Source: Erodium maritimum (Eukaryota > Streptophyta > Magnoliopsida > Geraniales > Geraniaceae). Taken from it: a DNA stretch of 64,000 nucleotides. Made by a program: the position numbers and the translations under genes. The stretch spans positions 45,399,111 through 45,463,110 of the forward strand of contig OY997593.1 in NCBI GenBank assembly GCA_963921825.1, given 5' to 3'. A model generated the notes under the pieces. The model saw nothing but the letters and a program-made list of their open reading frames with translations, was not told the DNA's origin and did no database searches. Of the stretch, positions 50,698 to 63,000 are shown piece by piece (the first letter of the stretch is position 1; the number at the start of each line of letters is the position of its first letter).

Positions 50698-52650
50698 TTA
50701 TATTGTGATCTAGCCCTAACCCTAGCCTCTTCCATGTCGTATGTGTCTTTTTCGGCTACTGTGCCACATCTACCTGTTCTCGTTGTGTCCCCTCCATAAC
50801 CTGTTGAGAAACATTTTCCCACTCCTCTCGTAATGCCCCTGAGACCTCCTTCCGAGTTCATCCGCGTGACACGAATCAAGAATAAATGAAACCCTAAAGA
50901 GTCTCCTCTTGTGTCGCCGATCACGCCAACATCACCATATGGCTTCCATTGGTAATCGATACGACGGTGGTGGTCTTCTCTCCCAGGATTACAACGTAGG
51001 TTAGATTAGATCTAACTTTGGGTGCATGCTCAGGGAGTTCCGCTACCCGTCCAAACCAAAGCCACGGGAGAATTCATCGGTGTCACGATGAGGGAGTACG
51101 TGGACGTCCCATGTTATCAATGGGTCCTATGTAGGGGCGGGGCGGTTAAGGTCCGATTCTGGATGGACCTCCATCGACCCCTCCGCCACACCATGATTAT
51201 GATGTTGGGGGACTTCCTGGAGTTGGTAAGGTTTACCTTAACCTATGAGCGTCTCCCATCCTCCGACTTCAATTATGGCCGAATTGGTCACATGGTCCGT
51301 GATTGTGAATGAGAGGTATTGAGGACCCCGAAGTTCAATGACTCGATTCTGGAGTTCAAATCGGGCAAGCTGAAGAAGTTGTACGCCACTAATTAGGGTA
51401 CGGGAGCACCACCACCACCCCGGGGTTTGCACCACTAACCTTGAACACACAACCTAAGGTAGGGCCGTCTCGGAGAGAGGGACCACTTGTAATCCTAGAC
51501 ACGGTACCTAACCCTCATCTAGGGGTTAAGGGACGTATCACAGTGGGTCCATACCCGAGGGGTCGGGTATGCTTCATAGATGGGCTTTCCTAGGTTTGTC
51601 CCTCATGTGAAGTTGCTTGTCCAGTTTGGGATGTTGTTGGTCCCATCGAGCCAGAAGAGAGATACCAAGAAAAAATTGCGCGAAGATTAGACGAGGACTG
51701 AAAAATAGTCTCGCCATGAGGGATGATAGGAACTCATGACTTCAGGGACCTATTAAGAGAGGATTTCTTTTTTATCAGCAAAACATAAATTTAAAACTGG
51801 CACTTTGAGTACGGGGATGGAGAATACAACCTAAGAGCCTTCCTCATCGGAATCTAAAGAAATCAGAGCCCTACACCAAGGATGAAGATGAACTACGAAA
51901 CCAACCAGATACAACCCGAAATAACCAGCAAAACCACGGGATTATAAAGAAAACACCAAACAGAGAAAACAACAAGAAAAAAACAGGCCTAACACCATAT
52001 TTTACCACCTTGAAGCATAATTTAGGAGTCTAACATACCTAATTTTTGCCACCATAAAGCTCCAACAAAAGATTGTCACCAACATCCAAAAGACACCATA
52101 CCTAAGCTTTGTTGTGACTAAATCAACTCCTTGCTCAAGTGTCGGCGGCCAGCACGCGGACGATAGAGTCTAATCTGGTAGAAAATACCAGAACCATCTT
52201 AGCTTAACAAGAATCACGAAAGGGTTCTAGAGGCAAGACGCTCCTAAAGCTCGTCGGCGGCCAACACCTCTAAAACGACGAACTCGTACCTTAACAAATA
52301 CGGGAAGACAGGAAGCCCAATCGAAAAAATGAAGCAAGGGGAAAGAGAAGACAACACAGACAAAGCAGTGAGTTCTGAGGAAGAGGGCCTTGGTTCAAGT
52401 TTCACCTCCCGTTCAGACTATCAAGTTCAAGTTCGATCGCTCACATCACGACGAAAAGAGTATTTGAAAAGCAGAGATCAAGCAACGTTTAAGCATTATT
52501 TTAAGCGTTCCTCGACAGTTTGTGTCTTTTAGTTTATAGTTATGTTTAACATTTTTTGTCTATTGTCAGATTAATGATAATCTTGTCTTAGAATCTTGTA
52601 ATCAAATTTTTTTCGAAAGCTTTAATCATTATAAAGATTTTTTTTATATA
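50698..52650 (+). mobile_element. LINE-like ORF1-only element (copy 4), interrupted
   Basis: Plus-strand ORF1 fragment at 51022-51312 (GVPLPVQTKATGEFIGVTM, KVRFWMDLHRPLRH, then FNYGRIGHMVRDCE with Tyr in place of the second Cys of the knuckle). The family 3' phrase (GAAGATTAGACGAGGACTG, GCCATGAGGGATGATAGG) is at 51685-51735. The 3' part resumes after an inserted block at about 52360 (GGCCTTGGTTCAAG..., AAGTTCAAGTTCGATCGCTC), which matches the same region of copy 1. Ends near an AT-rich tail at about 52650. No reverse transcriptase. Confidence 0.65.
51766..52325 (-). mobile_element. Non-LTR 3'-end fragment inserted in LINE-like copy 4
   Basis: The plus strand starts TTTCTTTTTTATCAGCAAAA, the poly-A side of a minus-strand element, and resembles the repeat at 24580-25200 (TTTGATCAGCAAAGCATATT). 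It has no ORF of note. Both limits are approximate and no duplication was identified. Confidence 0.4.
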
Positions 52651-53835
52651 ATATAATAATATTTGTCCATTTCGATCCATAAAAAGAGACACAGTCTTTT
52701 AACTCTTGAGAATTAACAATCAAAATTTTCTTTTAAAAAAAACGGTCTCGCTTGAGAGCCTCAACCTAGCCCTAGCCCTGCCGCTATGGTGCTCTCTCCT
52801 GACAACGATGTCGCTGTGCCGCCTGAGATTTCGACACTCGGTGCCGTTTCTATCAGGATGGTCGTCCTCGTGCTTCCCCGTCCCATCCGGTCAATCCCCT
52901 CGCAGACCACGCCTGGTGCAGGGGATAAAACCCTAGAGGAATGGTCACCACCACAACCATTAACCATCGCTCCCTCTTCCTTCATTTCCTTGTCGATCTC
53001 TGTTCCGAGATCCATGACAACCTGGTCGTACTCCCCATCACTGTTCTCGAAGGTTGGGTTGGATCCGCCTCCTCCTCCGCGTGGTGAGTTTCGTTCCGGG
53101 ATATTGTTGTGGCGGCCACAGGTGGCTTTTGCTCCACGCTATTGGTTGCCTCTAGTCAAGCCGAACCCTAGTTTGCTTTCCCGGTCTCACCATGACCTTG
53201 CTCTGGTGACAACCAGGACGGCGACGGTCCAGATTGTAACGGGGTACTCAGAGCGTCTCACGGGCGTGACGGTGATGGCGAGAACATAACGCCTGACCTG
53301 TGACAGCCATGGGTGGCGCCGGAGTGTGATGGACGTATCATCCAGGGTTCTTCGTCAAGGCTAGCTGCGAAGGTAGAGTAGGGTTTGGAAACCCTACGGA
53401 GGAGCTGTGCAAGGGCATGACCATGAGATCGGTGGCCGGGCGTTCCTGCCTATGAGGGAGGTGTCGGTCCCCATGGATACACCTGCAGGAAGTTGGACAC
53501 AATGACAACCGAGGGACTGGTTGCCTTTCTGAAGGGATGCTTATGAAGCTGTTCGGGGGACCAAGGACCGAGGAGATGACGCTGCTCTAGATGGGAACAT
53601 ATAAGACGGTGCAACTCTGATTGAGATTCGGGGGGAAGCTAGTCCCAGCCCACTAACATTGGATCCGAGACTTAAGGATGGGCTTGCCTAGAGGACGGGG
53701 TGCCTGTGTGACATTTGACCCGGGACCTAACCCGGGACCCCGCCCTTCACCTTGGGGAACCACCCGGTCCCCCGAGATAAGCCTCCCTGGGAGGTCTGCT
53801 CCTTTATTGGGAGCCTTAATAAGGGCGGGGAAGAT

Positions 53836-56800
53836 TGTGAAGACCTGAGAACTTAAGATCTTTAACTTTTTTGTTGGAACGTCGAGAGTTGGGATCGAGT
53901 TCAAAAAAAAAAGAAAAGAAAAGCAATCAAAAGAAATCAAAAAAAGAAAAAGGGGGTTTTAGAAGCAGTCTGGACCAGACCTGATTGGGCTCAACCAATC
54001 GAGTAAGGCCCAAAAGGAGCTCAAGCCCACTTCGCACAAGCTCGGCCAAGCCCGATTCCGCAACGCTAACCCTATCTTTGCGACACTTCGCTTCCCAGAT
54101 GCGCGCACGAATCCCAAGAGCTCTCCTCTCTCCTCTCGATTCCTCTCCCTCGTGCAAACCAGACCGCCATCGCAGTTCAACTCCGGCCTCCTCTCTTCCC
54201 TTATCTCGGCCTTTCAACACGGGCGACACTCCTCCCGGCCTCGGCATCGAACCGCCGCGACACAAGAGCGACGCCGCCCTCGCCGCGCTCAGTCTTCGTG
54301 TCCAAATCAAGCCACGCCGGCGCTGATTCGAGACGCCGCCGTCGAGATTCGTCCTCCCCGTGCTTGATCTAGGCCATCGCTACCCTACGGTGATCGTGGC
54401 GAGCTGTTTCAGTGGTGGGAGGAAAGGCTCGAGCTCGCGAGACGACGTATCTGGGCGTGTCGCTCCAGATCCACCACGCCGGCGTCGCCATCCACCGGAG
54501 AGAACAAAACGAGCTGCTCGACGCGAGATTCGCCGGTTCTGGTGAGTTCTCGCCGTCGTCTACGGCCACCGGACCTCCGAGAGACAAGCAGAACCGAGCT
54601 CCGCCACTCCGAGCACCACCGTTCTTCTTTTCCCTAACGGCGCCGCCACCGGCGGCGGAGATCAACCGAAACCTTAACTTCTTCCGAGCCTTCGAACCTA
54701 CAGGGCCTTGGGCTTGGACCAGAACAATACGGGCCTTGGGCCCAGGGTGTCTTCGGGCCGGACCAAGCCTCGGGCCCAGGGTGTCTTCGGGCCGGACCAA
54801 GCCTCGGGCCAGGCCCAGGTTCTCAGATCCGGGTCTGGACTTCGGGTCCGGACTTGGGTCGGAGCCGGGTCAGGGCCGGATCTGGGGGCGGGTCCGGGTC
54901 AGGGTTCTGGACCGGGTTCGGACTCGGTTTCGGGTCGAACTCGGGTCGGGCCGGGTCAGACCAAATTAATTAATTAATTAATTAATATTTTGGACTTAAA
55001 ATCAGATAAATACCTGGACTTTCGGGCAACTTATCGGACTTCTAAAGGACTTGTGGGCGAAACAAATTACTGGACGTAATTATTAATTTGAGGACCGTTA
55101 TAAGTTGGACCGGGACTGATGACGGTCCCTTTTGTGTTAAAACCAGGCCTGTACCCCGAGCACGGAGAAAACCGGAGTTGGCTAGGACGTCAGCAGCTAG
55201 GAGACGCAGATGTTGGTTCTTCAAGAGGTAGGGATTACCTCGAAACCCGCTTATTTACGGATGTATTAGAATTCATATAGGGAAACCTAACAACCGGATA
55301 AGAATTAGTGTGCATATAGGATGTGAATAACTAGCGTAGACGTATTAAACTGTGAACATTTACGTTTCAGTCTTGGGAATTGCCGTGCTGGTAGAATCGG
55401 GCCATGTCGCGCCCATAGGACTTGTGTGCTGAATGTATCTGTTGTGTGCTCTTGATGCTTGAACGGTTAATAATTAACGAACATGAAAACGAGTAGAATT
55501 GAACTAGTGATACATGTTGATGACTTGAGTGGTTATTTTCCGGTTATATGATTTGTTGAACTGTGAGAAGGATGGGGATTGAATACCGGTTAAGCCGGTG
55601 GGGTTACCACGTGGATTGTGGTGTTGGTAAGTGATGGTAAGTGCGGAACAATTGTGAGTGTAATTAAGGGACAAAGCCTATTATACTCGGTGTTGCATGT
55701 TGTGACTGTGCGTGGGCAAGTGTGCCGTGTTTTGTTGAAATGTGAATCATTGGTTGTGAAATGGCCGGGTGAGTGATAGACCGACGTGATTGTGATTGTG
55801 AATGTGGTTGTGATTGTGTTCGTGATTGTTTTGATGTGCGGCCGGTAAAGTGTGAGAGATGTACTTCCGTCAGGTGTATCGTACCTTCCGGCGCGTAATC
55901 GGTAAAGTGTTGCGTTTATGGTACTTTGGTCCCGCGAAGAGGTGTTTTCCCTACCTTCCGAATAGCAATCGGTAAAACGCTATGTTGTGCCGCAATGAGG
56001 TTGTTCCGCGATGCCACGATGAGGTTGTTCCGCGAAGAGGTTGGGCCTGTGTTCCGCGACGAGGTTGTTCCGCGAAGAGGCTGAGCCTGTGTTCCGCGAC
56101 GAGGTTGTTCCGCAAAGAGGTTGGGCCTGTGTTCCGCGATGAGATTGTACCGCGAAAAGGTTGGGCCTGTGTTTCCGCGATGAGGTTGTACCGCGAAGAG
56201 GCTGGGCCTGTGTTCCGCGGATGAGGTTGTACCGCGAAAAGGCTGGGCCTATGTTCCGTGGATGGGGTCGACCGCCTCTCCCGACTTTGTGTTGGGGAAA
56301 GTTGCGTACGGCTTTGCCGGGCCGAGCGGGTTGCTCCCGAGACCGTGCATTTGTGTGAATTGCCTATGTTAATATTATCTTGGTTTTGATTGAGCTTTGC
56401 TGTGTTTTGAGTGTTACGGTGCCTGTGACTGTGGTGGTTTCTTTGGTTTGTCCCTCTGGTGTTGCTTTGATTTTATGACTATTGTCGGGTTAAGGTTGGA
56501 GATTGTTGGTCCGGTGAGTGACCGGGTGAACTGAGTATTGTTTTAAAATGGTTAAATGTCGCATCGATTTTATCAAACCTTGTATTAAGCGTTAAACTTT
56601 AAATTATGGAATTGCGTTTGGTAAATCTGAGATAAGGAGATTTTGATGGTTTTCCCTACTGAGCGTCAAGCTCACTCCCCTTACTGTGTCTTCTACAGGT
56701 GATAACTATGCTCTGGACTAGAGGACATCGCGGAGCATGGGACTAGCGAGGGTCCATGCTTAGATTTATTCTTATGTTTGTTGAGACGTACCGTTTACTT

Positions 56801-56960
56801 TGGACTTATGTATTTATTGAGCGTAGGACTCAAGTTTCAAATTCTGTTGATCTATATTATTCGCTCACTTTCAGACTTAAATTATTTGTTTTAAACTGTT
56901 ATTAATTTTTTCCCTAAGTCACGTCTCGGGTCCGGTCAGTACCAGATTTGGGGCGTGACA
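53836..56960 (+). repeat. Gypsy-type solo LTR, 3.1 kb
   Basis: 3125 bp, TGTGAAGACCTGAG...GGGGCGTGACA, flanked by AAGAT (53831-53835 and 56961-56965). The GGGGCGTGACA end is common in plant chromovirus LTRs. The sequence contains a 37-bp duplication (CGGGCCCAGGGTGTCTTCGG, about 54735-54810), an ATTA microsatellite (54964-54987) and a 40-bp array (56020-56272). ORFs in it (54360-54977, 55982-56358) look spurious. Recombination between two LTRs would leave exactly this structure. Confidence 0.85.
56020..56272. repeat. 40-bp tandem array inside the solo LTR
   Basis: About six units of TTGT(T/A)CCGCGAAGAGGTTGG followed by GCCTGTGTTCCGCGA(C/T)GAGG, with point changes between units. Confidence 0.85.
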
Positions 56961-57092
56961 AAGATGTCCTGTTGGGAGGGATGATGCACCGTCTGAGCAT
57001 CGGAGACTGGCCTTCGGAGGGGTCCCCAGACGATGCTTTACCTCCCACCATCACCATTATTGTTGAGGTCCCTTAGTATCTCTGGTACCTCG

Positions 57093-58780
57093 TGTTGGGT
57101 CTCGAGGTAGGGTTGGAGATGAACCAACTCGCAGCAGAAAATCAATGAAAACCAAGAGACAATTAAAACCATGAAACAACTAACAAAGAATGGATTAACA
57201 AGAGAAAAATTCAGCACTAGTTCTTACCAAAACAAGAACACCGGTTAACGAATGATTGGCTTGAGTCTCCAAGACGCCTACGTATCCACATGGGAATCAA
57301 AGCCACGTAGTTCTTCTCTTTGAGGACTCAAGAACACAAAAATGGAGGTGGGAGCTTGCCAAACCCGAAATTGCAAGGGAAGGGAGAGAGAAGTTGTGTT
57401 TCCTATTCTTGTCTTGTGTTTGTTATGTTGAAAAAAGATGACTTAAACATAACAAAACCCATACTTGTCCAACTAAAGGCATGAGACAAGTATGGTGTCA
57501 AGTAAGGTGTAAATAGGACAAAGTATGGCAAGACAAGATTGGGTTAGGTGGTGAATCACCAACACCTTAATCCTTGTCTTGCTTGTTTAGTACTAATTAA
57601 TCAAGACTTGATTAATTAGTTCCATGGGCCTTGGTTGCATGGGCCTTTCATGGGCCTCTTGGAACATGGCCCGTGGCCATTTCCAACGAGGTCCCGTGAT
57701 TCGCTCATCGCCTCCATGCCTTCCATACCGGAAATGTCCAACATTATCCGACGCGATCAATCCCAAGACTCCAAGCCTTGTCTCGATCTGTGAAGTCCTA
57801 TTCACTTACGGGCACATGACCCAAAACCCAGTTTTGGTCATGTCCCGAGACAACTCCCTTTTGGCCATTCTCCATAAATGTGTCAATGAGTTTCATCCTC
57901 CGATGTGACCCTTAGGTTTATGCATGTCAATAGATCAACGTAAAATCCCATTTTACTTGATCCTATTTAAGTGGCAACTAACGAGACTTTAGTATTGCCT
58001 GACACTACATAACGAATCGACCCTGTCGATTCTAACCTTTCCGTCGTCCCTGTCATTATCCTTTTATCTCCGATATCCTGATTGAGATAAGGCATAGAGC
58101 CGTCATCCTTATTATTCTCAATCACCGTTCCTTGATATGTGAGATGACTGAAGATATGATACCCAGTATCATGTGCATGGCCATGCTATTCTTCCAGTCA
58201 CTCTCGATCAAGTGGCCGAGAACCGATATCTTTCCCATACCTTAGTATGAGGGATAAATCCCTTAGCCGTCTTTCGTGTCACTCATGTAGCCCGTCCCCA
58301 AGCCAATCCTGGCCGTTATGGAAGCCCTGTTACGGACAACGTTAGGCTCAGGTCAAACTCAGTTATTGACTACATAGCGATCACAAAGACTCCTTGGTCT
58401 AAGGATACATGACAAGCTACAACACTGAATATGTTCATGACTTAATCTATGGCACATATTCAGGGCGGGTCGTCCAATATCATGTCCCACATGATATCTA
58501 TGATCAGACTCCGGAATCCCATTCCAATGACTAACAGAACGTAAGCCATAAAGAGCCATCTTTCATACTAGTCGCTTCTAGTGAAGCTTTGTTGACTAGG
58601 GACCCATCGAGTGTGATCTATCTCGATCTATGGTTCTATTCGCATGATGGGCATAGATCAGAGCACACATCGATATATTACTCCAACACATAAGTAATAT
58701 AAAGCCGCTTTAATTTTATTGCTAACGATGATATATACATTTGGACATTTAGGATTGAACTACGGGCACTAAGACTAACA
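57093..58780. repeat. Copia solo LTR
   Basis: 1688 bp, TGTTGGG...ACTAACA, with perfect duplication CCTCG (57088-57092 and 58781-58785). It matches the copy B LTR (16404-18091) in length and in the CTCGAGGTAGGG variant. It lies within LINE-like copy 5. Confidence 0.95.
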
Positions 58781-58997
58781 CCTCGTTCTCCCTCAACGCC
58801 TTTTCTCTCTACCCAAGAGGCATCACAATACCGTTTGTGACGGTTATGATAGTATAAGGATCAGAGAACAATTGTTCGTTACTGCTGGCCTTCTGATGGT
58901 CGGGGAACATGTTCCCCGATGCAGGATAATGTAATCGATTTTAAGTAATAAAAGTTGCACCCTTCGTTAAAAAAAACTCTTGAGAATCATGAGTAAT

Positions 58998-59912
58998 TAG
59001 GGGTGTGCATGGGCGAATATCCGACCCGACCCGCACTATTTTAGACCCGCCTGCAAACTTGCGGATCGGATAATGACGACTCAAAATCCGCCCAAATGAT
59101 ATATATTTTAGGCTAGATCCGGCCATGTCGGGTTGCGGGTAAATCGATTCTGAACCCGCACAACCCGTGAGATCTTAACCTCATCTTTCTAATTTCTCAA
59201 GTCTCAACTTTCAGATCTTAACCATGTCTCCTCTCAAATTTCAGATGTCAACCATACATAACCCAACCCTAGCCGTCTCTCCCAACAACCATCCTCATCC
59301 CATTCACAACAACACTTCTTGTCTTAGATAGTAAGGTTGTTGAAGAGTTGTTGCGAGATTTAATAGAGCGAGAAGAGATCGAAGAAGTAACGAGTTGAAG
59401 ATCTGTGCAGAGCGTGGAAGAGGTGGAAGACGGTGTTGGGGTCGAAGATTCGTTGGCATGACGTTGTGGGGAAAGTAGTCGTCGATGAGCGGATTAAGGA
59501 GACAAGGATGAAGCTAGGGTCAGAGATTCTTGGGCGTGAGCTTGTGGGGGAAAGCAATCGCCTGGTCAAGGTGAAAATGTATTTGGTAAAGTAGTAAAGT
59601 ACGGCTAAGAGATATTTTAGGGTTTATAGGATTTGGGTTAAGTGTACATATCAAATGGGCTTTATACTTGGGCTTCTATATTTGGGATTAAATAGTAACA
59701 TGGTTTGAGATGAAGCTTATATATTCAGATATGTGGGCGGATCGGTGATCCGCGGATCACCCAATACCAATCCGATATCCGTCCAATAAGTTGCGGATTT
59801 GGATAATTCTGATCCAGTATCCGATCCGTAACCCACTGATGTATGCTATACGGGTCTCGGATCGGGCAGATTCTCGGGTGGGTCGCGGGTTCGGTTAATT
59901 GGCACAGCCCTA
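58998..59912. mobile_element. hAT-like non-autonomous element
   Basis: 915 bp; ends TAGGGGTGTGCA and, in reverse, TAGGGCTGTGCC; flanks TGAGTAAT and TGATTAAT (7 of 8). It starts ten bases after the target duplication of LINE-like copy 5. Subterminal CGGATC/CCGATCC repeats. No transposase. Confidence 0.75.
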
Positions 59913-60095
59913 TGATTAATTGTTAAATGACATAAATGCCCCACCTTTGTGTTCGGTTCTGGCGTACCCCAGTAAAGCCGCTCTAAATATTGCAAAAAAA
60001 AAACACGGAGGAGCGATAATCAGCCGAACCGAGTTGGGGTTAGCTAGGGTTTTACAGGGAGAGCAAGAGGAAGAAAAAGAGACGTTAGGGAAGCC
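59913..60095 (+). promoter_or_regulatory. SmD3 promoter and 5' UTR
   Basis: Only about 175 bases separate the hAT-like element's duplication from the ATG. CTAGGGTTT at 60044-60052 is a reverse telo-box (AAACCCTAG), frequent near start sites of plant translation and RNA-processing genes. No TATA box is evident. The hAT-like element may therefore sit inside or against the promoter. Confidence 0.55.
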
Positions 60096-63000
60096 ATGAG
60101 CAGGAGTTTGGGGATACCAGTGAAGCTACTACACGAGGCGTCTGGGCATGTCGTCACCGTAGAATTGAAGAGCGGAGAGCTATACAGAGGCAGCATGATC
60201 GAGTGTGAAGATAACTGGAACTGCCAGCTCGAGAACATCACTTACACTGCCAAGGTAATGACTTTTATCCTTGCTCTTCTCCTTGATTTTCTTGCTTCTC
60301 CGTGTCATTTTGTCTCTGTTATTTTGACCTTACTCTTTTTATTCAGTCCGTCTCTGTGCTCCTTTTCGACCCTAGATACGCTGCTAGAAATTAGTGTGCC
60401 CTTATGAATCCTATGATTATTATAATCAAGTTGTGGAATTTTTGTGGGTACCTTTCAAAATCCTGTTTTGAATGGAGGTGAAGTTATCTGTCGAAGAGCT
60501 GATAGTATATTAGTATCCGCTGGGTGTGAGGGGTTAGTTTCTCATATCTCACTTAGAAGAACCAAGTCGTGCTTAAACAGCTCAACTTAGCACTTTATCC
60601 AAAATTTCTATGTAAGGGGAAATTGTTTTAATTTGATTAAATGTACGTATGGAATCACTCAAACAAATTGATACAATTTGGGTTAGTAGTATGACTTCAA
60701 TTGCCACAGAACAAAAAAAACTTACAATTTTGTACAATACTCCCTGACTCATGTAGTCCTTCCACACTTTTTCTTTCCCTTTTATATTTCTGCTCCCTGC
60801 TCCTGTGTCATTTTTTAATCTCATGTCATTTCTTTCATACTAGTAAGCCCACCCTTCGCTTGCAATCCACTTTCCCTCCATGTTACCGTGTGCCCCACTT
60901 GCTACAATACTCATGGGTAAGAACTAGCTCATATAAGGACATTGTTGGTAATCCATATACAATTCATATCCTTGAAGAGAATGTGGACACTTATTTTGGG
61001 TTGCATGTCAGGAAAGTGGATCCATTCAACCCTTAATAAGCATCTTTCAGTATTCACCTATTAACTTGGGCTCTTAGGTGGGTTGGGTATTAACATAGTA
61101 TCAGATCTAGATGGGGTGTTAAGAGTCCCACATTGAAAAGATGTGGGCCCATTCACCCCACTTAATAAGTATATTGAGCACTCCACCTATCAACTTGAGT
61201 TTTTAGGTGGGTTGAGCATCAACACTAACTTTTGTTTCTTGTTAGTTTATTTTCCTTGTGAAGTGTTATTCCACCGTAGCATGTAATCCTCTGACTTGAT
61301 AATTTAAAATGATGCGCAATATGTGTCTGCAATTGGTATGTCATCCACAATTAGGCAACTGTAGATGCAATGGTTCTGATGTTGTCTGATGCGATGGTAA
61401 TTGTGCTGACATTGTTTATGAGATGTGACTGCATATTAGTTATGAGAAAGATGCCCATTAGGGCTGGTCTAGTGGTCAAGTAGAACACTACTTAGGAGGT
61501 TCTACTTTTTGATTGTTATGAGTCCAACAAGCGCTATGACAATCAGATTCAACAATTAAATAACTACTTTTCGTAGTTAGCATATTACTAGTTAGTTAGT
61601 TAAGTAATTTTCTTATATTGTATATGTCTTATTACTTAAGTAATTTCATTTCCGTAGGAGTAGAAGCATATTAGGAAATAGAAGTAGAATACAAGGAGGA
61701 AGCATATTGTTAACATTTTCAGTTAAAGATCAACGCTTTATAATGTCTGACAGAAGAATAAAATGATCATCAGTTGATAAAAATATGTACTGGTTATAAG
61801 AGATATTGTTTTTTTAAACGAATCCTAAACGCGAAATCCGGGAGTTCTCTCGTTAATCAAGCTCTCATCCTATTCCATAACTCGGTCAACATCTGGGACT
61901 GTAACAAATTGTGAAGACCTTGAAACCGAGCTTGGTTCTCCATTTTAGTAGGTAATTACAAGAAAATAAAATGGGGGAACTCGAGAAGAATCACGTCCTT
62001 TCTCTCGCCGGCTATGAGCTGTATTTCCCTGATCATCACTTCCTTTATTCCAATCTTGCCGCGGTCAACTGGGCTTGACGGCGAGAGCTTGTTCTGTTCT
62101 TCCTTTGTTTCCATGTCTTGCGTAGTCTTTGAAGATAAGACTGCACCAGACATCTCTTGTTGTCGGGCTCTTGGGACAACCATCTCTGCTATAAAAATCA
62201 CTAGTGGCAGCACTCTTGTTCATCCTCTGCTGCCTCACCTTCAAAGCTGCCATCTATGCTTTAAACATGTTAAGGAACTTTTTGAATTGCTCTTTGAAGC
62301 CTTAAACTCCAGGCTCTGATACCATTTTGTTATGGTCTCAGATGTGGATCGGAGTTATGAGATATGTTGAGAGCTCGATTAACGAGAGAACCTCTCGGAT
62401 CTCATATTTATAATTCATTTAGGGATAACTCAAGATCTATTAGAACCAACAAATATGTTTCTCAATTGATTATCTTTTTATTCTTTTGCTGTACATTATA
62501 TAATGTTGGGCTTTAATTGAAAAGGTCAACAATATGCTTCCTAATTGTACTCTACCTCTATTTCCTGATATGCTTCTACTTCTATGAGAAGGAAATTACT
62601 AACTAACAAGTAATGTGCAAAATAAGGAAATTACTTAACTAACTAGTAATATGCAAACTAAGGAAACTAGGAATGCAATTATTGAATAAAATGGCCAAAT
62701 CCTTGATCTCTCACTAAGTGGTCAAGTGAACCTCTTAGGATTTCTAGTGTTCAATCTCTAGTGTGGTCACTCGCTTGTGAGCAAGTGTGGGGTTGGGGAA
62801 GGGGGACAGTTAACTCCTCTTGTGTAACATTTTCGTTCTAAAATACGAACAATTATTCTCTAATTGTTATATGTATCCTGAAACGTTTCTCGTCCTCATT
62901 TCACACAAAAGATGATATAAGATGGTGGATACAACAGGGGCATTGGTTGTTTTTTCTGCTTTATTACAAAATATCCATCCATGTTGTTAACTTCGCATTA

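Larger units (their letters stand above)
52714..58974 (+). mobile_element. LINE-like ORF1-only element (copy 5), split by two solo LTRs
   Basis: A 13-bp duplication AACTCTTGAGAAT (52701-52713 and 58975-58987) and a terminal A run (from 58969) define the ends. Removing the two solo LTRs and one copy of each target duplication leaves about 1.4 kb. The 5' part has an open frame 52786-53289 (MVLSPDNDVAVPPEIS...) with no recognised fold. The 3' part carries the family phrases (GAAGATGTCC..., GAGGGATGATGC, CGGAGGGGTCC) across the insertion points. No knuckle, endonuclease or reverse transcriptase is present. Confidence 0.75.

Noticed and set aside
54360-54977. 185-codon GC-rich ORF and overlapping frames
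   Set aside because: High GC and low complexity inside the solo LTR make long chance ORFs likely; no domain was seen.
55982-56358. Cys/Arg-rich repeat protein frames
   Set aside because: They are translations of the 40-bp LTR tandem array; the same array is open in more than one frame.
61469-61500. tRNA gene
   Set aside because: TCTAGTGGTCAAGT resembles a box A, but no cloverleaf can be formed; more likely a SINE remnant.
62065-62253. 62-codon minus ORF between the inverted LTRs as a gene
   Set aside because: Short and without domain support. It may be a gag relic but cannot be called.
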